Positions 34,491-43,540 are shown, counted from the stretch's first letter. The stretch is DNA of 64,000 nucleotides from Clostridium tunisiense TJ (GCF_000300195.1 NZ_AMQH01000009.1:124001-188000); one strand, 5' to 3'. Notes: a model not told the origin generated them from the letters alone. Made by a program: numbers and translations.

Positions 34491-35161
34491 TGTATAATTT
34501 AATTCTAAAGGAATTTTTAGTACAAAAGAAGGTTTTACTTTTTGGGTTTATTTATATAATCTTTTCAGTCTATGCTTTTCAAAGCATAGTTCCTAATGGA
34601 GGTGCTATATACACGCTTGCACCCTTTGCTGTAGTTTATATTCTTATTAACTATTCCTGTGGCTATGATGATAAAAACAAGACCTATATTATATTTAACA
34701 GCTTACCACTGAAACGTGAAGATATTGTAATTTCAAAATTTCTGGCTGTTTTTGCCTTTGCGGCATATAGTATTATCTGTTCAATATTATTGGGCTCCCT
34801 AGGATTCTATATTGGACTTCCAAACTTTGAAAGACTTATCTCCTTAGAGGATATTGTAGTTGTTATAACTGGAGGGGCTTTGTTCGCATCAATTTTTTAT
34901 CCTCTTTACTTTAAGTTTGGAATACTTAAAATGAAGTTTGCAAATATAGTTTTGTTTATGGCTTTTATGTTTATCCCTAGCTTTATAGCAGATTATGTGA
35001 GTTCTCATCCTAATAGTGCCATGGTAAAAAATATTCAAGGGCTTATTTTGAATACACCTTCATTAGTTTCTAAAACTTTTTTAATTCTTATAGTTCTTAT
35101 AATTTTTCTTATTTCTCTTCTAATTTCTATGAAAATATATAAAGGTAAGGACTTTGAATAA
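34490..35161 (+). CDS. ABC-2 type permease
   Basis: 223 residues with six hydrophobic segments. The block YDDKNKTYIIFNSLPLKREDIVISKF is typical of ABC-2 permeases paired with YtrA-type regulators. Translationally coupled to the ATPase gene. The operon ends at the terminator 35171-35213. Confidence 0.85.
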   Translation: MYNLILKEFLVQKKVLLFGFIYIIFSVYAFQSIVPNGGAIYTLAPFAVVYILINYSCGYDDKNKTYIIFNSLPLKREDIVISKFLAVFAFAAYSIICSILLGSLGFYIGLPNFERLISLEDIVVVITGGALFASIFYPLYFKFGILKMKFANIVLFMAFMFIPSFIADYVSSHPNSAMVKNIQGLILNTPSLVSKTFLILIVLIIFLISLLISMKIYKGKDFE

Positions 35162-35170
35162 CTTATAAAT

Positions 35171-35214
35171 AAAGCTAGAGCTTCCCTTAAATCTTGAGGG
35201 CTCTAGCTTTTACT
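35171..35214. terminator. intrinsic terminator between convergent units
   Basis: AAAGCTAGAGC/GCTCTAGCTTT stem (35171-35210) followed by TTA on the plus strand and TTTATTTATAA on the minus strand. Confidence 0.8.
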
Positions 35215-35289
35215 GGTTGAAAAATTTACGCTAATAAAATATTATTAATCTCCATCTAAAATTATATCTCTCTCATGCTGCTTTTCAAT

Positions 35290-36069
35290 TTAAATTAACG
35301 ACAATACTATCCCAACGCCATATGCGATTCCTGCTGCCACTCCCCCAACTAACAAAGTTTCAATTCCTGATTTAATCCAACTTAATTCTGTAATTTTGGC
35401 TTTAACAGATCCAAGAACAAATAAAGTTATTCCAGTTAATACACAGTCAAAAGCAAAAACATTGTTCTGTATGAAGTCTATTTTTACTCCTATAATATAA
35501 GCCAACACTGGTATAAATCCAAAAACTACAAAAGAGAAAAAGGTTACCAAAGCATTTTTAAGTGGTGATTCATTGTCTTCTAATATTCCTAGTTCCTCTA
35601 CCATCATTATATCCACCCAAGCTTTTTTATGTTTAGATATAATATCTACTATCTGTTTGCTATCCTCTTCACTTATTCCCTTTGCCATGTATATTTCTTT
35701 AAGCTCTAACTTTTCCCCCTGAGGATAATTCTCTACTTCCCAAGCTTCTCTAGCTCTTTCTCCTTTTTTAAATTCCATTTCAGCCTTGGTGCTTAAATAA
35801 TCTCCAATAGCCATAGAAAATCCATCCGCAAGAAGATTTGCCATGCCTAAAATTAATATAACTCCTGAGGATAAAGAAGCTCCCACAACTCCCGCCACCA
35901 CTGCAAATGTTGTAATTATTCCATCCATTCCCCCATAAACTAAGCTTTTGATGTAATTTCCCTCCATTTTATGATTTTCTCCTGCTGCTCCTAAGTGCGC
36001 CTTCTTGCTCTCTTCCACGTTTCTAGCTTTATAAGCTTCCTTAGCCTTTTCTAAGTTTCTTGTTAGCAC
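35290..36069 (-). CDS. VIT1/CCC1-family transporter (Fe2+/Mn2+ type)
   Basis: 259 residues, about five membrane segments. The first TM pair carries [20 protein letters not shown], a hallmark of the family. The following [16 protein letters not shown] leads into a cytoplasmic Glu-rich helical domain (about 95-155, [25 protein letters not shown]) known to bind metal in plant VIT1. It probably moves iron or manganese out of the cytosol. GTG start with AGGGGG upstream. The N-terminal 35 residues are charged and helical. Confidence 0.85.
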   Translation of the reverse strand: MLTRNLEKAKEAYKARNVEESKKAHLGAAGENHKMEGNYIKSLVYGGMDGIITTFAVVAGVVGASLSSGVILILGMANLLADGFSMAIGDYLSTKAEMEFKKGERAREAWEVENYPQGEKLELKEIYMAKGISEEDSKQIVDIISKHKKAWVDIMMVEELGILEDNESPLKNALVTFFSFVVFGFIPVLAYIIGVKIDFIQNNVFAFDCVLTGITLFVLGSVKAKITELSWIKSGIETLLVGGVAAGIAYGVGIVLSLI

Positions 36070-36180
36070 AGAATATGCCCCCTATTTTTTTGCTATACTC
36101 TTAATAATATGCTTTGTTTAGAAGATAAATTCTAAGGGAATTCTGTTGTTGCCTATATGAAAACTGCCAAGGAAGAACCC

Positions 36181-36209
36181 TTTAACTTACAGTTAAAATA
36201 TGGTATAGT
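36181..36209 (+). promoter_or_regulatory. promoter of the nitroreductase gene
   Basis: TTTAAC (36181-36186), 17-nt spacer, TATAGT (36204-36209) with TGG extension. It lies inside an upstream in-frame stretch and so supports the start at 36262. Confidence 0.6.
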
Positions 36210-36261
36210 TTACTTAAGTTTGTATTTGTATAGAAAGTCAAATGGAAGTGGGGAATTAAGA

Positions 36262-37011
36262 ATGGATAGAGTAAAAGAACAACGTAATTGGATGAAATCT
36301 AACTTTAGAGAAGATGATGATTTTCAATCCGATCAAGAACTTAAACTACCTCAGCCACCTTTAGAAAAACCTTATGATAAAAATGGGGAAATTATATCAC
36401 TACCAGAAGTAGACCATAGTATTTTTACTAAAACTAGTTTTTTAGATATTTTAAGAGATAGAAAAAGTAATAGAAGCTATACTGATGAAATCTTAAGCTT
36501 AAAAGAATTATCCTTCTTACTTTGGGCTACTCAAGGAGTGAAGGACGTTCGTGGCAATAATTATGCTACCATAAGACCTGTGCCCTCTGCTGGAGCAAGA
36601 CATCCTTTTGAAACCTACCTTGCTGTTAGAAGAGTAGAAGGACTAAAAAATGGAGTATACCGTTACTTAGCTTTAACTCATGAGCTATTACTTTTATTTG
36701 AAGACGAAAACCTAGAGGAAAGACTTTCAACAGTTACCCTAGATCAAAAGTTTGTAGGGAAAAGTGCTGTAACTTTTATTTGGAGTGCAATTCCTTATAG
36801 AGGGGAATGGAGATATAATGTCTATGCTCATAAACCAATGCTTCTAGATGCTGGTCATGTTTGCCAAAACCTTTACCTTGCTTGTGAAGCAATTAGCTGT
36901 GGTACTTGTGCTGTAGCAGCTTATGACCAAGAAGCCATAGACAGCTTTTTAAACCTAGATGGAGAAGATGAATTCGTGGTTTATGTAAGTCCTGTGGGAA
37001 AAGTTAAATAA
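36262..37011 (+). CDS. SagB/ThcOx-family nitroreductase-like flavoprotein
   Basis: 249 residues. RDRKSNRSY at the start of the nitroreductase domain, WATQGVKD and RPVPSAGARHPFETYL are the FMN-binding and SagB-type signatures; the C-terminus GEDEFVVYVSPVGKVK fits. SagB-family oxidases oxidise azolines in peptide toxin pathways, but no precursor peptide or cyclodehydratase is nearby, so it is probably a stand-alone oxidoreductase. The ATG at 36262 has GTGGGGAATTAAGA before it; an ATG 105 nt upstream lies before the promoter. Confidence 0.82.
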   Translation: MDRVKEQRNWMKSNFREDDDFQSDQELKLPQPPLEKPYDKNGEIISLPEVDHSIFTKTSFLDILRDRKSNRSYTDEILSLKELSFLLWATQGVKDVRGNNYATIRPVPSAGARHPFETYLAVRRVEGLKNGVYRYLALTHELLLLFEDENLEERLSTVTLDQKFVGKSAVTFIWSAIPYRGEWRYNVYAHKPMLLDAGHVCQNLYLACEAISCGTCAVAAYDQEAIDSFLNLDGEDEFVVYVSPVGKVK

Positions 37012-37015
37012 ATTA

Positions 37016-37069
37016 AAAGAACTAACTTAAATCTTTAGTACATGAATTTAAGTTAGTTCTTTTTTTATC
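37016..37069 (+). terminator. terminator, copy 1 of a repeated hairpin
   Basis: AAGAACTAACTTAAAT with its complement to about 37061, then T7. Nearly the same sequence recurs at 38306-38361. Confidence 0.85.
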
Positions 37070-37129
37070 TCAATTCCCTCATTAGTAGCTCTCAGTAAAA
37101 TGCTTTGTACTAATTAATTTAACTTTGTA

Positions 37130-37160
37130 TTGACCTTAGTGTTAGGTGAAGGTTTACAAT
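37130..37160 (+). promoter_or_regulatory. MerR-type promoter/operator
   Basis: TTGACC (37130-37135), a 19-bp spacer and TACAAT (37155-37160). The spacer holds the dyad ACCTT...AAGGT. The over-long spacer with centred dyad is the hallmark of MerR-activated promoters. It precedes the MerR-fusion gene by 37 nt. Confidence 0.8.
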
Positions 37161-37196
37161 TAAATCATAGTTAGTAATAAAGGAGATGTTTAATAC

Positions 37197-38234
37197 ATGT
37201 ATACCATTCAACAAGTGTCTAAAATGTTTAATATATCAACTAACAAAGTAAGATTTTATGAAGAGAAAGGCTTAATAAGACCCGAAAGAAACCAGATTAA
37301 CGATTATAGATATTTTACTCAGGAAGATTTAATAAAGCTTCAATCCATACTTTTATATAGAGTTATTGGACTATCAATTGAAGACATTAAGGAACTTCTA
37401 TCAAAGAATACTAAAAACAATTATCTTGACCATTTTCATAAGCAATGGCAAATAGTTAATGATGAGATTCATAGACTAATTCAAATAAGAACTTCTTTAG
37501 AAAAAATTATAGATACTATATATGAAGATACGGAAGATAATAAACATACTAATATATTGAAAGTTATTAATGAAACTAATGAAATAAATTTGTTAAAAAG
37601 TCAATGGGAGGATAAATGGGACTTTAATAGTTGGGCATCAACCTATGATAAAGCTGTAGCTAAAAATATAGGCACCTTAGGAATGTATAAAAATTATAAT
37701 AAGATATTAGATGAGGTTTTCACTGCTGCAACTTCCTTCGATAAAGAAGACCCTGATATCTTAGAAATAGGTGTAGGAACAGGAAACTTAGCTAATAGAT
37801 TTTTTAAAGCTGGTCATAACATTGTGGGTATAGATCAATCTAGGGAAATGTTAAATGTGGCAAAGGAAAAAAATCCAAAATTAAAAGTCAGACTAGGAGA
37901 ATTCTTAAAAATTCCTTATGATAATAAAACCTTTGATATTATAGTCTCCACCTATGCATTTCATCATTTAGATGATAAAGAGAAGATTATTGCAATAAGT
38001 GAACTTATAAGGGTATTAAAAGATAATGGAAAAATAGTTATTGGTGACTTAATGTTTGAGAATGAAGATGCTAAAGACAGACTATTTGCTAACCTAACTA
38101 AAGACCAAATATGTGAGATAGAGGATGAATATTATTCTAACATTGACTTCCTTCAGGAAGAATTTAAGAAATATAATAAAACTTTAAAGTATACTCAAGT
38201 AGATTATATTAACTTTATTATTGAAGTTGATTAA
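37197..38234 (+). CDS. MerR-family regulator fused to a SAM-dependent methyltransferase
   Basis: 345 residues. Residues 1-70 are a MerR DNA-binding domain (YTIQQVSKMFNIST, VRFYEEKGLIRPER, DYRYF). Residues 75-110 form the dimerisation helix. Residues 140-345 form a class I methyltransferase with motif I DILEIGVGTGN (about 187-197), VGIDQSREM, STYAFHHL and GKIVIGDLMF. In usual MerR proteins the C-terminus is a small ligand-binding domain, so the methyltransferase may act as sensor, effector or both. AAAGGAG precedes the ATG. Own promoter at 37130. Confidence 0.88.
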   Translation: MYTIQQVSKMFNISTNKVRFYEEKGLIRPERNQINDYRYFTQEDLIKLQSILLYRVIGLSIEDIKELLSKNTKNNYLDHFHKQWQIVNDEIHRLIQIRTSLEKIIDTIYEDTEDNKHTNILKVINETNEINLLKSQWEDKWDFNSWASTYDKAVAKNIGTLGMYKNYNKILDEVFTAATSFDKEDPDILEIGVGTGNLANRFFKAGHNIVGIDQSREMLNVAKEKNPKLKVRLGEFLKIPYDNKTFDIIVSTYAFHHLDDKEKIIAISELIRVLKDNGKIVIGDLMFENEDAKDRLFANLTKDQICEIEDEYYSNIDFLQEEFKKYNKTLKYTQVDYINFIIEVD

Positions 38235-38305
38235 ACTCTAAAATTTACTCGCTCAAATTAAAAATAAATAAGCCGCCCTGTCTTTTAATTTGCTTGAAAA
38301 CAACA

Positions 38306-38361
38306 GAAAAGACTAACTTATAAATCACTAATACATGAATTTAAGTTAGTTCTTTTTTATC
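38306..38361. terminator. terminator, copy 2 of a repeated hairpin
   Basis: AAGACTAACTTA...TAAGTTAGTTCTT then T6, close copy of 37016-37069 including ATACATGAATTTAAG in the loop side. It separates the convergent MerR-fusion and CPBP genes. Confidence 0.8.
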
Positions 38362-38365
38362 TCTA

Positions 38366-39190
38366 TTACTCTAGGTTTACTGTTTTTTTCTTATATAACT
38401 CCTTGTTTTTTTGCTCCCTTATTATGTATGTTGCTAAAGCAATGAATATAATACCAAAAATTAATTGTGCTAAATTAAACTTTGAAACATAGTCAGGTCT
38501 TATAATACTCATGGTAGCAACTATAAAATTATTAATGAAATGACCAAGGATGCATAGAGCTAAAGATCTTGTTCTCAAGTAAATATATCCTAGTATTAAC
38601 CCCACGAGAAAAGCATTAATAAACTGAGGAATATTCATGTGTATTAATCCAAATATGAATGCTGATAATACTATAGCTGCAAAATCATTGTATCTTTTTA
38701 AAAATAACTCTAATATTATGCCTCTAGATATAACCTCTTCAAAAATTGGTGCTGTAATTGTAAGAGAAAAAAACATCAAATAGTTGTTGGAGGCAATTTT
38801 ATTGAAGCTACTTTCTATGAACTTAGGAATAGGTATTTGGTCTAATAATAGTCCAAAAGTATTTTGGCTAAATAAATAGTAACCTATAAATAATGTGAGT
38901 ACGGAAATAGTCCAATTAATGTTTATTCTTCCTCTTATACTTAATTTCTCTAATCCTTCAGCCTTGAAGGATTTCATCATTAGTATTATAGCCATTGTGT
39001 ATGCTATTACTCCGCTAAATTCTTCAAGCAAAAGTCCTGGAAGTGTATTCTCTTGAATATGAATCAATGCTTTAATTATTTCAAATACAAGAAAAACTAC
39101 TGTTGATGAAACAATTGGAACATATAAAATAAATACTCCCATAGCTCTCCAAAAGGAAGTTCCTTCATCACGGTTTTTAATTATATTCAT
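38366..39190 (-). CDS. CPBP-family intramembrane glutamic endopeptidase
   Basis: 274 residues, about eight hydrophobic segments. The active-site signature EEVISRG (Glu-Glu-x3-Arg), then FGLIHMN and a final GHFINN, match CPBP/Abi proteases of the Rce1 type. Bacterial members act in bacteriocin self-immunity or membrane-protein processing; no bacteriocin genes are adjacent. The ATG at 39190 follows AGGAGG at 8 nt; a TTG two codons upstream overlaps it. Confidence 0.85.
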   Translation of the reverse strand: MNIIKNRDEGTSFWRAMGVFILYVPIVSSTVVFLVFEIIKALIHIQENTLPGLLLEEFSGVIAYTMAIILMMKSFKAEGLEKLSIRGRININWTISVLTLFIGYYLFSQNTFGLLLDQIPIPKFIESSFNKIASNNYLMFFSLTITAPIFEEVISRGIILELFLKRYNDFAAIVLSAFIFGLIHMNIPQFINAFLVGLILGYIYLRTRSLALCILGHFINNFIVATMSIIRPDYVSKFNLAQLIFGIIFIALATYIIREQKNKELYKKKTVNLE

Positions 39191-39334
39191 TGCCAAATCC
39201 TCCTGTTGTTTTTAATATTTAATATATCTACATTAAAGCTTCTTATCTTATAATTAGTCTCATACAAACTAAAGCTTTTAAGTATTGTGATAAGCTGATT
39301 CTATAAACTATAATTTAGTGTATTGCTCATCAAA

Positions 39335-39778
39335 TCAATAGTGTCTTTGATTTACTTTGTCAAAGAAATCCATTGGTCTATTTATCCACCTAGTTGCAAG
39401 ATATACACCACCAGTAAAAAAGTAGTAGAAAAGCATTGTTTTCCATATAAAGGGTAGAACTATCATTACAGGTAGTCCATATAGTACCACTTCCATTTTA
39501 GTAAATACTTTTATCTCTCCATAGTTAAATATTTGAATATTATTATATAATCTCTTACTTGTGAAACTCATCATTAGAGTAAATACGTTTATACCTATAA
39601 TTGCAACTGATAGTAAAACAAAAGTGCCCTTTTTAATAGGTAATATGCCCTTGGTGTTCGACACTGAAAAAACGCAATATACATACAAACTCCACACATA
39701 AAATAAATCCCATCTTTTTCTCTTCTTTAAATATCCCTCAGGTAAGCTCTCATATACTTCTTTGTTATCTCTCTTCAC
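39335..39778 (-). CDS. hypothetical membrane protein, tandem paralogue 1
   Basis: 147 residues from a GTG at 39778. It is colinear with the next gene (shared KxDNKExYESLPEGYL, YVWSLYV, FTKxEVxLYxLP, INRPxDxFDK). Four hydrophobic segments, basic N-terminus. The GTG is chosen because GAGAGG precedes it and it aligns with the paralogue's ATG; an ATG five codons upstream has no site. No family recognised. Confidence 0.6.
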   Translation of the reverse strand: MKRDNKEVYESLPEGYLKKRKRWDLFYVWSLYVYCVFSVSNTKGILPIKKGTFVLLSVAIIGINVFTLMMSFTSKRLYNNIQIFNYGEIKVFTKMEVVLYGLPVMIVLPFIWKTMLFYYFFTGGVYLATRWINRPMDFFDKVNQRHY

Positions 39779-39798
39779 TTTATTGCCTCTCATAATAA

Positions 39799-40254
39799 TT
39801 AATAGTGCCTTTCTCTCGCCTTATCAAAGGCATCCTTTGGCCTATTAATACTTCCAGCTGTACGATATGCATTTACAAAACAAATCAAATATACTAGTAA
39901 CAGTACATGAAATCTCTGCACTATAAAAGGTACCATTACTATTATAGGTAATGCATATAATAGCACTTCTATTTTTGTAAATACTTTTACCTCTCCATAT
40001 TTATATATTGGAATATTATTGTAAGTTCTTTTGCTGTTGACACTCATCATCATAGCAAATGTGTTTATACCTATCATCACAACTAAACCTATAATGAAAG
40101 TGGTTTTTTCAACAGATATTATGTCATAAGTATTTAATATTAAAAATATGCCAAGCACATATAAGCTCCACACATAACGCAAATCACTTTTTTTCCTTTG
40201 TTCTAAATACCCCTCAGGCAAACTTTCATATAACTCTTTATTATCTGTTTTCAT
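39799..40254 (-). CDS. hypothetical membrane protein, tandem paralogue 2
   Basis: 151 residues with four hydrophobic segments, ending KARERHY; paralogous to the gene directly downstream, which also ends NQRHY. The pair arose by local duplication. AAAAGGGG lies before the ATG. The 20-nt spacing to the next start suggests one transcript. Function unknown. Confidence 0.6.
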   Translation of the reverse strand: MKTDNKELYESLPEGYLEQRKKSDLRYVWSLYVLGIFLILNTYDIISVEKTTFIIGLVVMIGINTFAMMMSVNSKRTYNNIPIYKYGEVKVFTKIEVLLYALPIIVMVPFIVQRFHVLLLVYLICFVNAYRTAGSINRPKDAFDKARERHY

Positions 40255-40708
40255 TTTGCTATATTCCCCTTTTAACTATTTAATTATTTTGTTGTATTGA
40301 TTAATTTCAAAACCATATTATAGTAAAACTAACCATATTATGTAATCATTATATAATAATTCATACATAAATAAAACACTACCTAGTTGCTAACAACGTT
40401 ATCTAAAGCCTATTTTTACCTTTTATTCCTCTACTGGTCTGTTTTCCTTTTACTTGTTCATAGTTTCAATGAAATCTAAATCTAAGCAACTTAAAATTTC
40501 TTTGTATTGTTTCTTTTTCTGTATTTTTTAAGTTATATTAACATTTTCTTTAGAAAAATTCTTTATTTATATAAATTTCGCTAATATGCTCATAATGTAA
40601 ACTCAACTTAATTTCTATCAACTGGAATGATATTTGCTCTACTCAGCATAAAGGAATAAAATAGAACAGTAAGAGGAATATAAAAAGTATTTATAAGGAG
40701 AAAAACTT
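40255..40708. other. intergenic, possible coding remnant
   Basis: No full gene. On the minus strand about 23 codons ending ILSCLDLDFIETMNK then TAA (40518-40450) read like a protein C-terminus but have no start. They could be a decayed gene or chance. Nothing else was recognised. Confidence 0.3.
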
Positions 40709-41380
40709 ATGATAATGAATTATACTGAAACACAAAAGGAAGTTATTCTTAAAACCTTAGATTTTGTAAAAGAAACTCTATATGGAGAAGGATCTGGTCA
40801 TGATTATTGGCATGTTTATAGAGTTTGGAATAATGCTAAGTCTTTAGCTCAAAGTGAGCTTTGTAATAACTATATAGTAGAACTTGGAGCACTGCTTCAT
40901 GATATTGCAGATCACAAGTTTCATGGTGGAGATTTAACCATAGGACCTAGAGTTGCAAGAGAATTTCTAGAAAAACTAGGAGTTGAAGAAGAAGTTATAA
41001 GTGGCGTATGCGAAATCATTGCTACAATTTCTTTTAAAGGTGCTAAGGTAGTTTCAGAAATGAGTACTATTGAAGGCATGATAGTTCAAGATGCCGATAG
41101 ACTTGACGCTATTGGAGCTATCGGAATTGCTCGAACCTTTGCCTATGGTGGCCACAAAGGTCATGAAATGTATAACCCAGGCATTAAACCAAAGCTTCAT
41201 GAAACCTTTGAAGCTTACAAGAATTCTAAAGGCACCACTGTAAATCATTTTTATGAAAAGCTACTTCTTTTAAAGGATTTAATGAATACAGAAACTGCTA
41301 AGAAGGTAGCTAAAAAAAGGCATGAATATATGGAAGAGTTCTTATCACAATTTTACCATGAGTGGGATGGAACAATGTAA
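40709..41380 (+). CDS. HD-domain phosphohydrolase
   Basis: 223 residues. The metal-binding HD signature is split over SGHDYWHVYRVW (His), LGALLHDIADHK (His-Asp) and VQDADRLDAIGAIGIAR (Asp). This matches the YpgQ/YedJ-like HD family (pyrophosphatase or phosphatase on nucleotides). AAGGAG precedes the ATG. It ends in a strong terminator and is probably monocistronic. Confidence 0.85.
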   Translation: MIMNYTETQKEVILKTLDFVKETLYGEGSGHDYWHVYRVWNNAKSLAQSELCNNYIVELGALLHDIADHKFHGGDLTIGPRVAREFLEKLGVEEEVISGVCEIIATISFKGAKVVSEMSTIEGMIVQDADRLDAIGAIGIARTFAYGGHKGHEMYNPGIKPKLHETFEAYKNSKGTTVNHFYEKLLLLKDLMNTETAKKVAKKRHEYMEEFLSQFYHEWDGTM

Positions 41381-41411
41381 GAAGTAACACGTCACTGATA
41401 GTAAGTAAATT

Positions 41412-41450
41412 ATCCCCCCATACATTTTAAGTATGGGGGGATGTTTTTAT
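41412..41450. terminator. intrinsic terminator
   Basis: Perfect 12-bp stem ATCCCCCCATAC/GTATGGGGGGAT (41412-41442), then GTTTTTAT. It sits between the convergent HD and TSCPD genes. Confidence 0.88.
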
Positions 41451-41463
41451 ATCAAGGTATTTG

Positions 41464-41715
41464 TTAGCTACTTTTTAAAACTAGTTCTTCCAAGGCACAA
41501 GCTAACTGATCTGGACAAGAAGTTTCCGTCTTGCATGGAGTTCCTTTTAACCTTTGAATTACTTCTTTTACTTTCATACCTTCAAGAAGACTTGCTAATC
41601 CTCTGGTGTTTCCTGGGCATCCCTTAACAAAGGAAACCTTTTTCAAAATATCATTTTCCACCTGAAAGTTAATCTCTGTTGCACAGCAACCTGTTGTCTT
41701 ATAAGTGTATTCCAT
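41464..41715 (-). CDS. TSCPD-domain protein (TIGR03905-like)
   Basis: 83 residues. The diagnostic TSCPDQLACAL is near the C-terminus. The N-terminal YKTTGCCATEI and KGCPGNTRGLA blocks are typical of the small stand-alone TSCPD family, related to the C-terminal domain of class II ribonucleotide reductases. The five or six Cys residues suggest metal or redox chemistry. Exact function unknown. Monocistronic. Confidence 0.82.
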   Translation of the reverse strand: MEYTYKTTGCCATEINFQVENDILKKVSFVKGCPGNTRGLASLLEGMKVKEVIQRLKGTPCKTETSCPDQLACALEELVLKSS

Positions 41716-41926
41716 TTTAATTATCCCCCGTTTCTTTTATATACATATAAAAATATAAAGGCACTTTTCTAAAATATCAATAGCTATTGACATCTATTGA
41801 TAAATCTGATTAAACTTCACTAATTAATTACAAGAATAATTTTGAATTTTCACGCTATTACCCCCTAAATTGATGCTATAATAATTATATAGCTTTAATT
41901 TGAATTAATGATTTAGGGGGTTATCA

Positions 41927-42382
41927 GTGAATAATATTAATTTAAAGTTTAAGAATTCTAGGACTTACTTTGCAACGGGAATTATATGGGTAGTAATAGG
42001 TATATTAAATACAATTCAGTTATTATTTTTTGCTAAATTTCATCCATTGCCTTTGCTTTACTCCATCTCAATAGTCTTAGATATTATACTTGCTGTACAT
42101 TACCTTACCTTTTCTAAAAAAGCTTATATAAAAATTTCATCAAACTATATATGCATTTATAAATGGGTACTCTCTAAACCCTATGAAATTAGATTTGATG
42201 AAATTAATTATGCTGAAGTTGCTGGAAACAAATTTTATGTTATGCCCTTATCAAATTTTTCTAAGAAAGATTTATTAATACACATAGACTATCTTTATAA
42301 ACAGGATTATGAAATACTTATTGAAACTTTTAACAAACACGGAATACTAGTTAGAGATCTCTATAAGGGCTCAATCTTCTGA
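41927..42382 (+). CDS. two-TM protein with PH-like cytoplasmic domain
   Basis: 151 residues from a GTG preceded by TTAGGGGG. Two N-terminal hydrophobic segments (about 14-36 and 41-62) are followed by a beta-rich domain (IKISSNYICIYKW, RFDEINYAEVAG, LLIHIDY) of bacterial PH-like pattern. No close family is claimed. First of a compact three-gene set. Confidence 0.55.
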   Translation: MNNINLKFKNSRTYFATGIIWVVIGILNTIQLLFFAKFHPLPLLYSISIVLDIILAVHYLTFSKKAYIKISSNYICIYKWVLSKPYEIRFDEINYAEVAGNKFYVMPLSNFSKKDLLIHIDYLYKQDYEILIETFNKHGILVRDLYKGSIF

Positions 42383-42419
42383 TTATGCTCTTTTTATAAA
42401 CAAGGTATGGAGGTATCTC

Positions 42420-42950
42420 ATGAATTATTTTATTATGTCCATAGCCATAATTTCAATATTTTTGTCCTTTTTCCGATATATAAATTCCTATAAATATACT
42501 AAGGATTGCCAAGGAGTCATAAGAATTAGAAATTCAAGAATTCCCACTGCTATATTTCTAATAATAGGAATAGCTGAATTTTTCACTAATCTAAATGGAT
42601 TAAATCTTTTAAACATTACTTTCCAAGGATTTCTTAACCCATTTTCAAAAGCCCTTCCCTGGTTATTATCCTCTATAGCATATTATGACTATAATTTTAT
42701 TACTTCTAATGGAGTTATAATTAATGGAAAGCTGTACCCTTGGAAAGAAATAGTACAATGGAGTTATAAGTTAGACTTTTATAACATCATAGTTCTTAAG
42801 GTTATTCCTAAGGACAATAATGATTCTATCAGTGCTACCAATCTACATGAAGTTGAAATAAAAATATCTGATAAATCGTCAACGGAAGTGGAAACTATCC
42901 TTACACAATACCTAGGAGAAAAACGCATTGCTTTAAAACAAATTTTTTAA
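42420..42950 (+). CDS. membrane protein with PH-like domain (DUF5673-like)
   Basis: 176 residues. Two membrane stretches lie before residue 90. A C-terminal domain reads GVIINGKLYPWKEIVQW...NIIVLKVIP, the pattern of small PH-like/DUF5673 domains. GGAGG lies before the ATG, 37 nt after the previous stop. Probably the same transcript as 41927 and 42971. Confidence 0.55.
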   Translation: MNYFIMSIAIISIFLSFFRYINSYKYTKDCQGVIRIRNSRIPTAIFLIIGIAEFFTNLNGLNLLNITFQGFLNPFSKALPWLLSSIAYYDYNFITSNGVIINGKLYPWKEIVQWSYKLDFYNIIVLKVIPKDNNDSISATNLHEVEIKISDKSSTEVETILTQYLGEKRIALKQIF

Positions 42951-42970
42951 ACTATAGGAGGTAATTAGAA

Positions 42971-43177
42971 ATGGAAAAAGCCTTTGAATGTCTAAGATGT
43001 AAAAGTGAAATGGAGTACTTAAAGGAGTACAGATTTGATTCCCAAGACAACAACAGAGGACTATTTAGTGCATTTTTTGATGTTGAAGAACATTTGATTT
43101 TTAATATTTATGTTTGTCCTAACTGTAGACACACTGAATTTTTCTATAATGGTACACTAAAGGGTCTTGATTATTAA
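42971..43177 (+). CDS. small zinc-ribbon protein
   Basis: 68 residues with two CxxC pairs, CLRC near the N-terminus and CPNC near residue 52, so a zinc-ribbon fold is likely. The two halves are joined by FFDVEEHLIFNIY. AGGAGG precedes the ATG. Third gene of the set, 20 nt after the previous stop. Function unknown. Confidence 0.65.
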   Translation: MEKAFECLRCKSEMEYLKEYRFDSQDNNRGLFSAFFDVEEHLIFNIYVCPNCRHTEFFYNGTLKGLDY

Positions 43178-43540
43178 AATAGACCTTTTAAACCAGCTTA
43201 TTACTTAGGAACTTTATGCAAGTTGCTGCATATTTTCACTTAGTAATTAACCCTAAATGTTATGCTTATTCTCTACTTATAGCTAACATTTAGGGTTAAT
43301 CTTATTTTATATAAGATTACTTTCCTTTTTAGATTTACAGTGCTATATTTATTGTATTCATTGGATAAAATAATATTTAAGTGAAAAGTTCAACAATTAC
43401 ATAAATTTATCACTGCTTACACCATATTTGTATAATATAAAATACGAATGTTTTAAGGTAGTGTTTTTAGAGCTACTCTATTTTTATGTGGCTTCATTAA
43501 AATTATAACGCTACCTAATTCATAAAGGGGGACTATTAAA
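43178..43540 (+). other. intergenic with terminator and upstream region
   Basis: No gene. A perfect 17-bp stem (ATTAACCCTAAATGTTA 43246-43262 with 43284-43300), followed by CTTATTTTAT, terminates the preceding unit. A TGTATAATATAAAAT stretch near 43429-43443 may be the promoter of the next gene. Confidence 0.6.

Noticed and set aside
36262-37011. Azoline-peptide (SagB) biosynthetic cluster
   Set aside because: No SagC/SagD-type proteins, precursor peptide or dedicated exporter in the neighbourhood; the oxidoreductase appears to stand alone.
40450-40518. Truncated gene ending ILSCLDLDFIETMNK
   Set aside because: Only about 23 codons with no start or homology recognised; could be chance in A+T-rich DNA. 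Mentioned only as an intergenic note.
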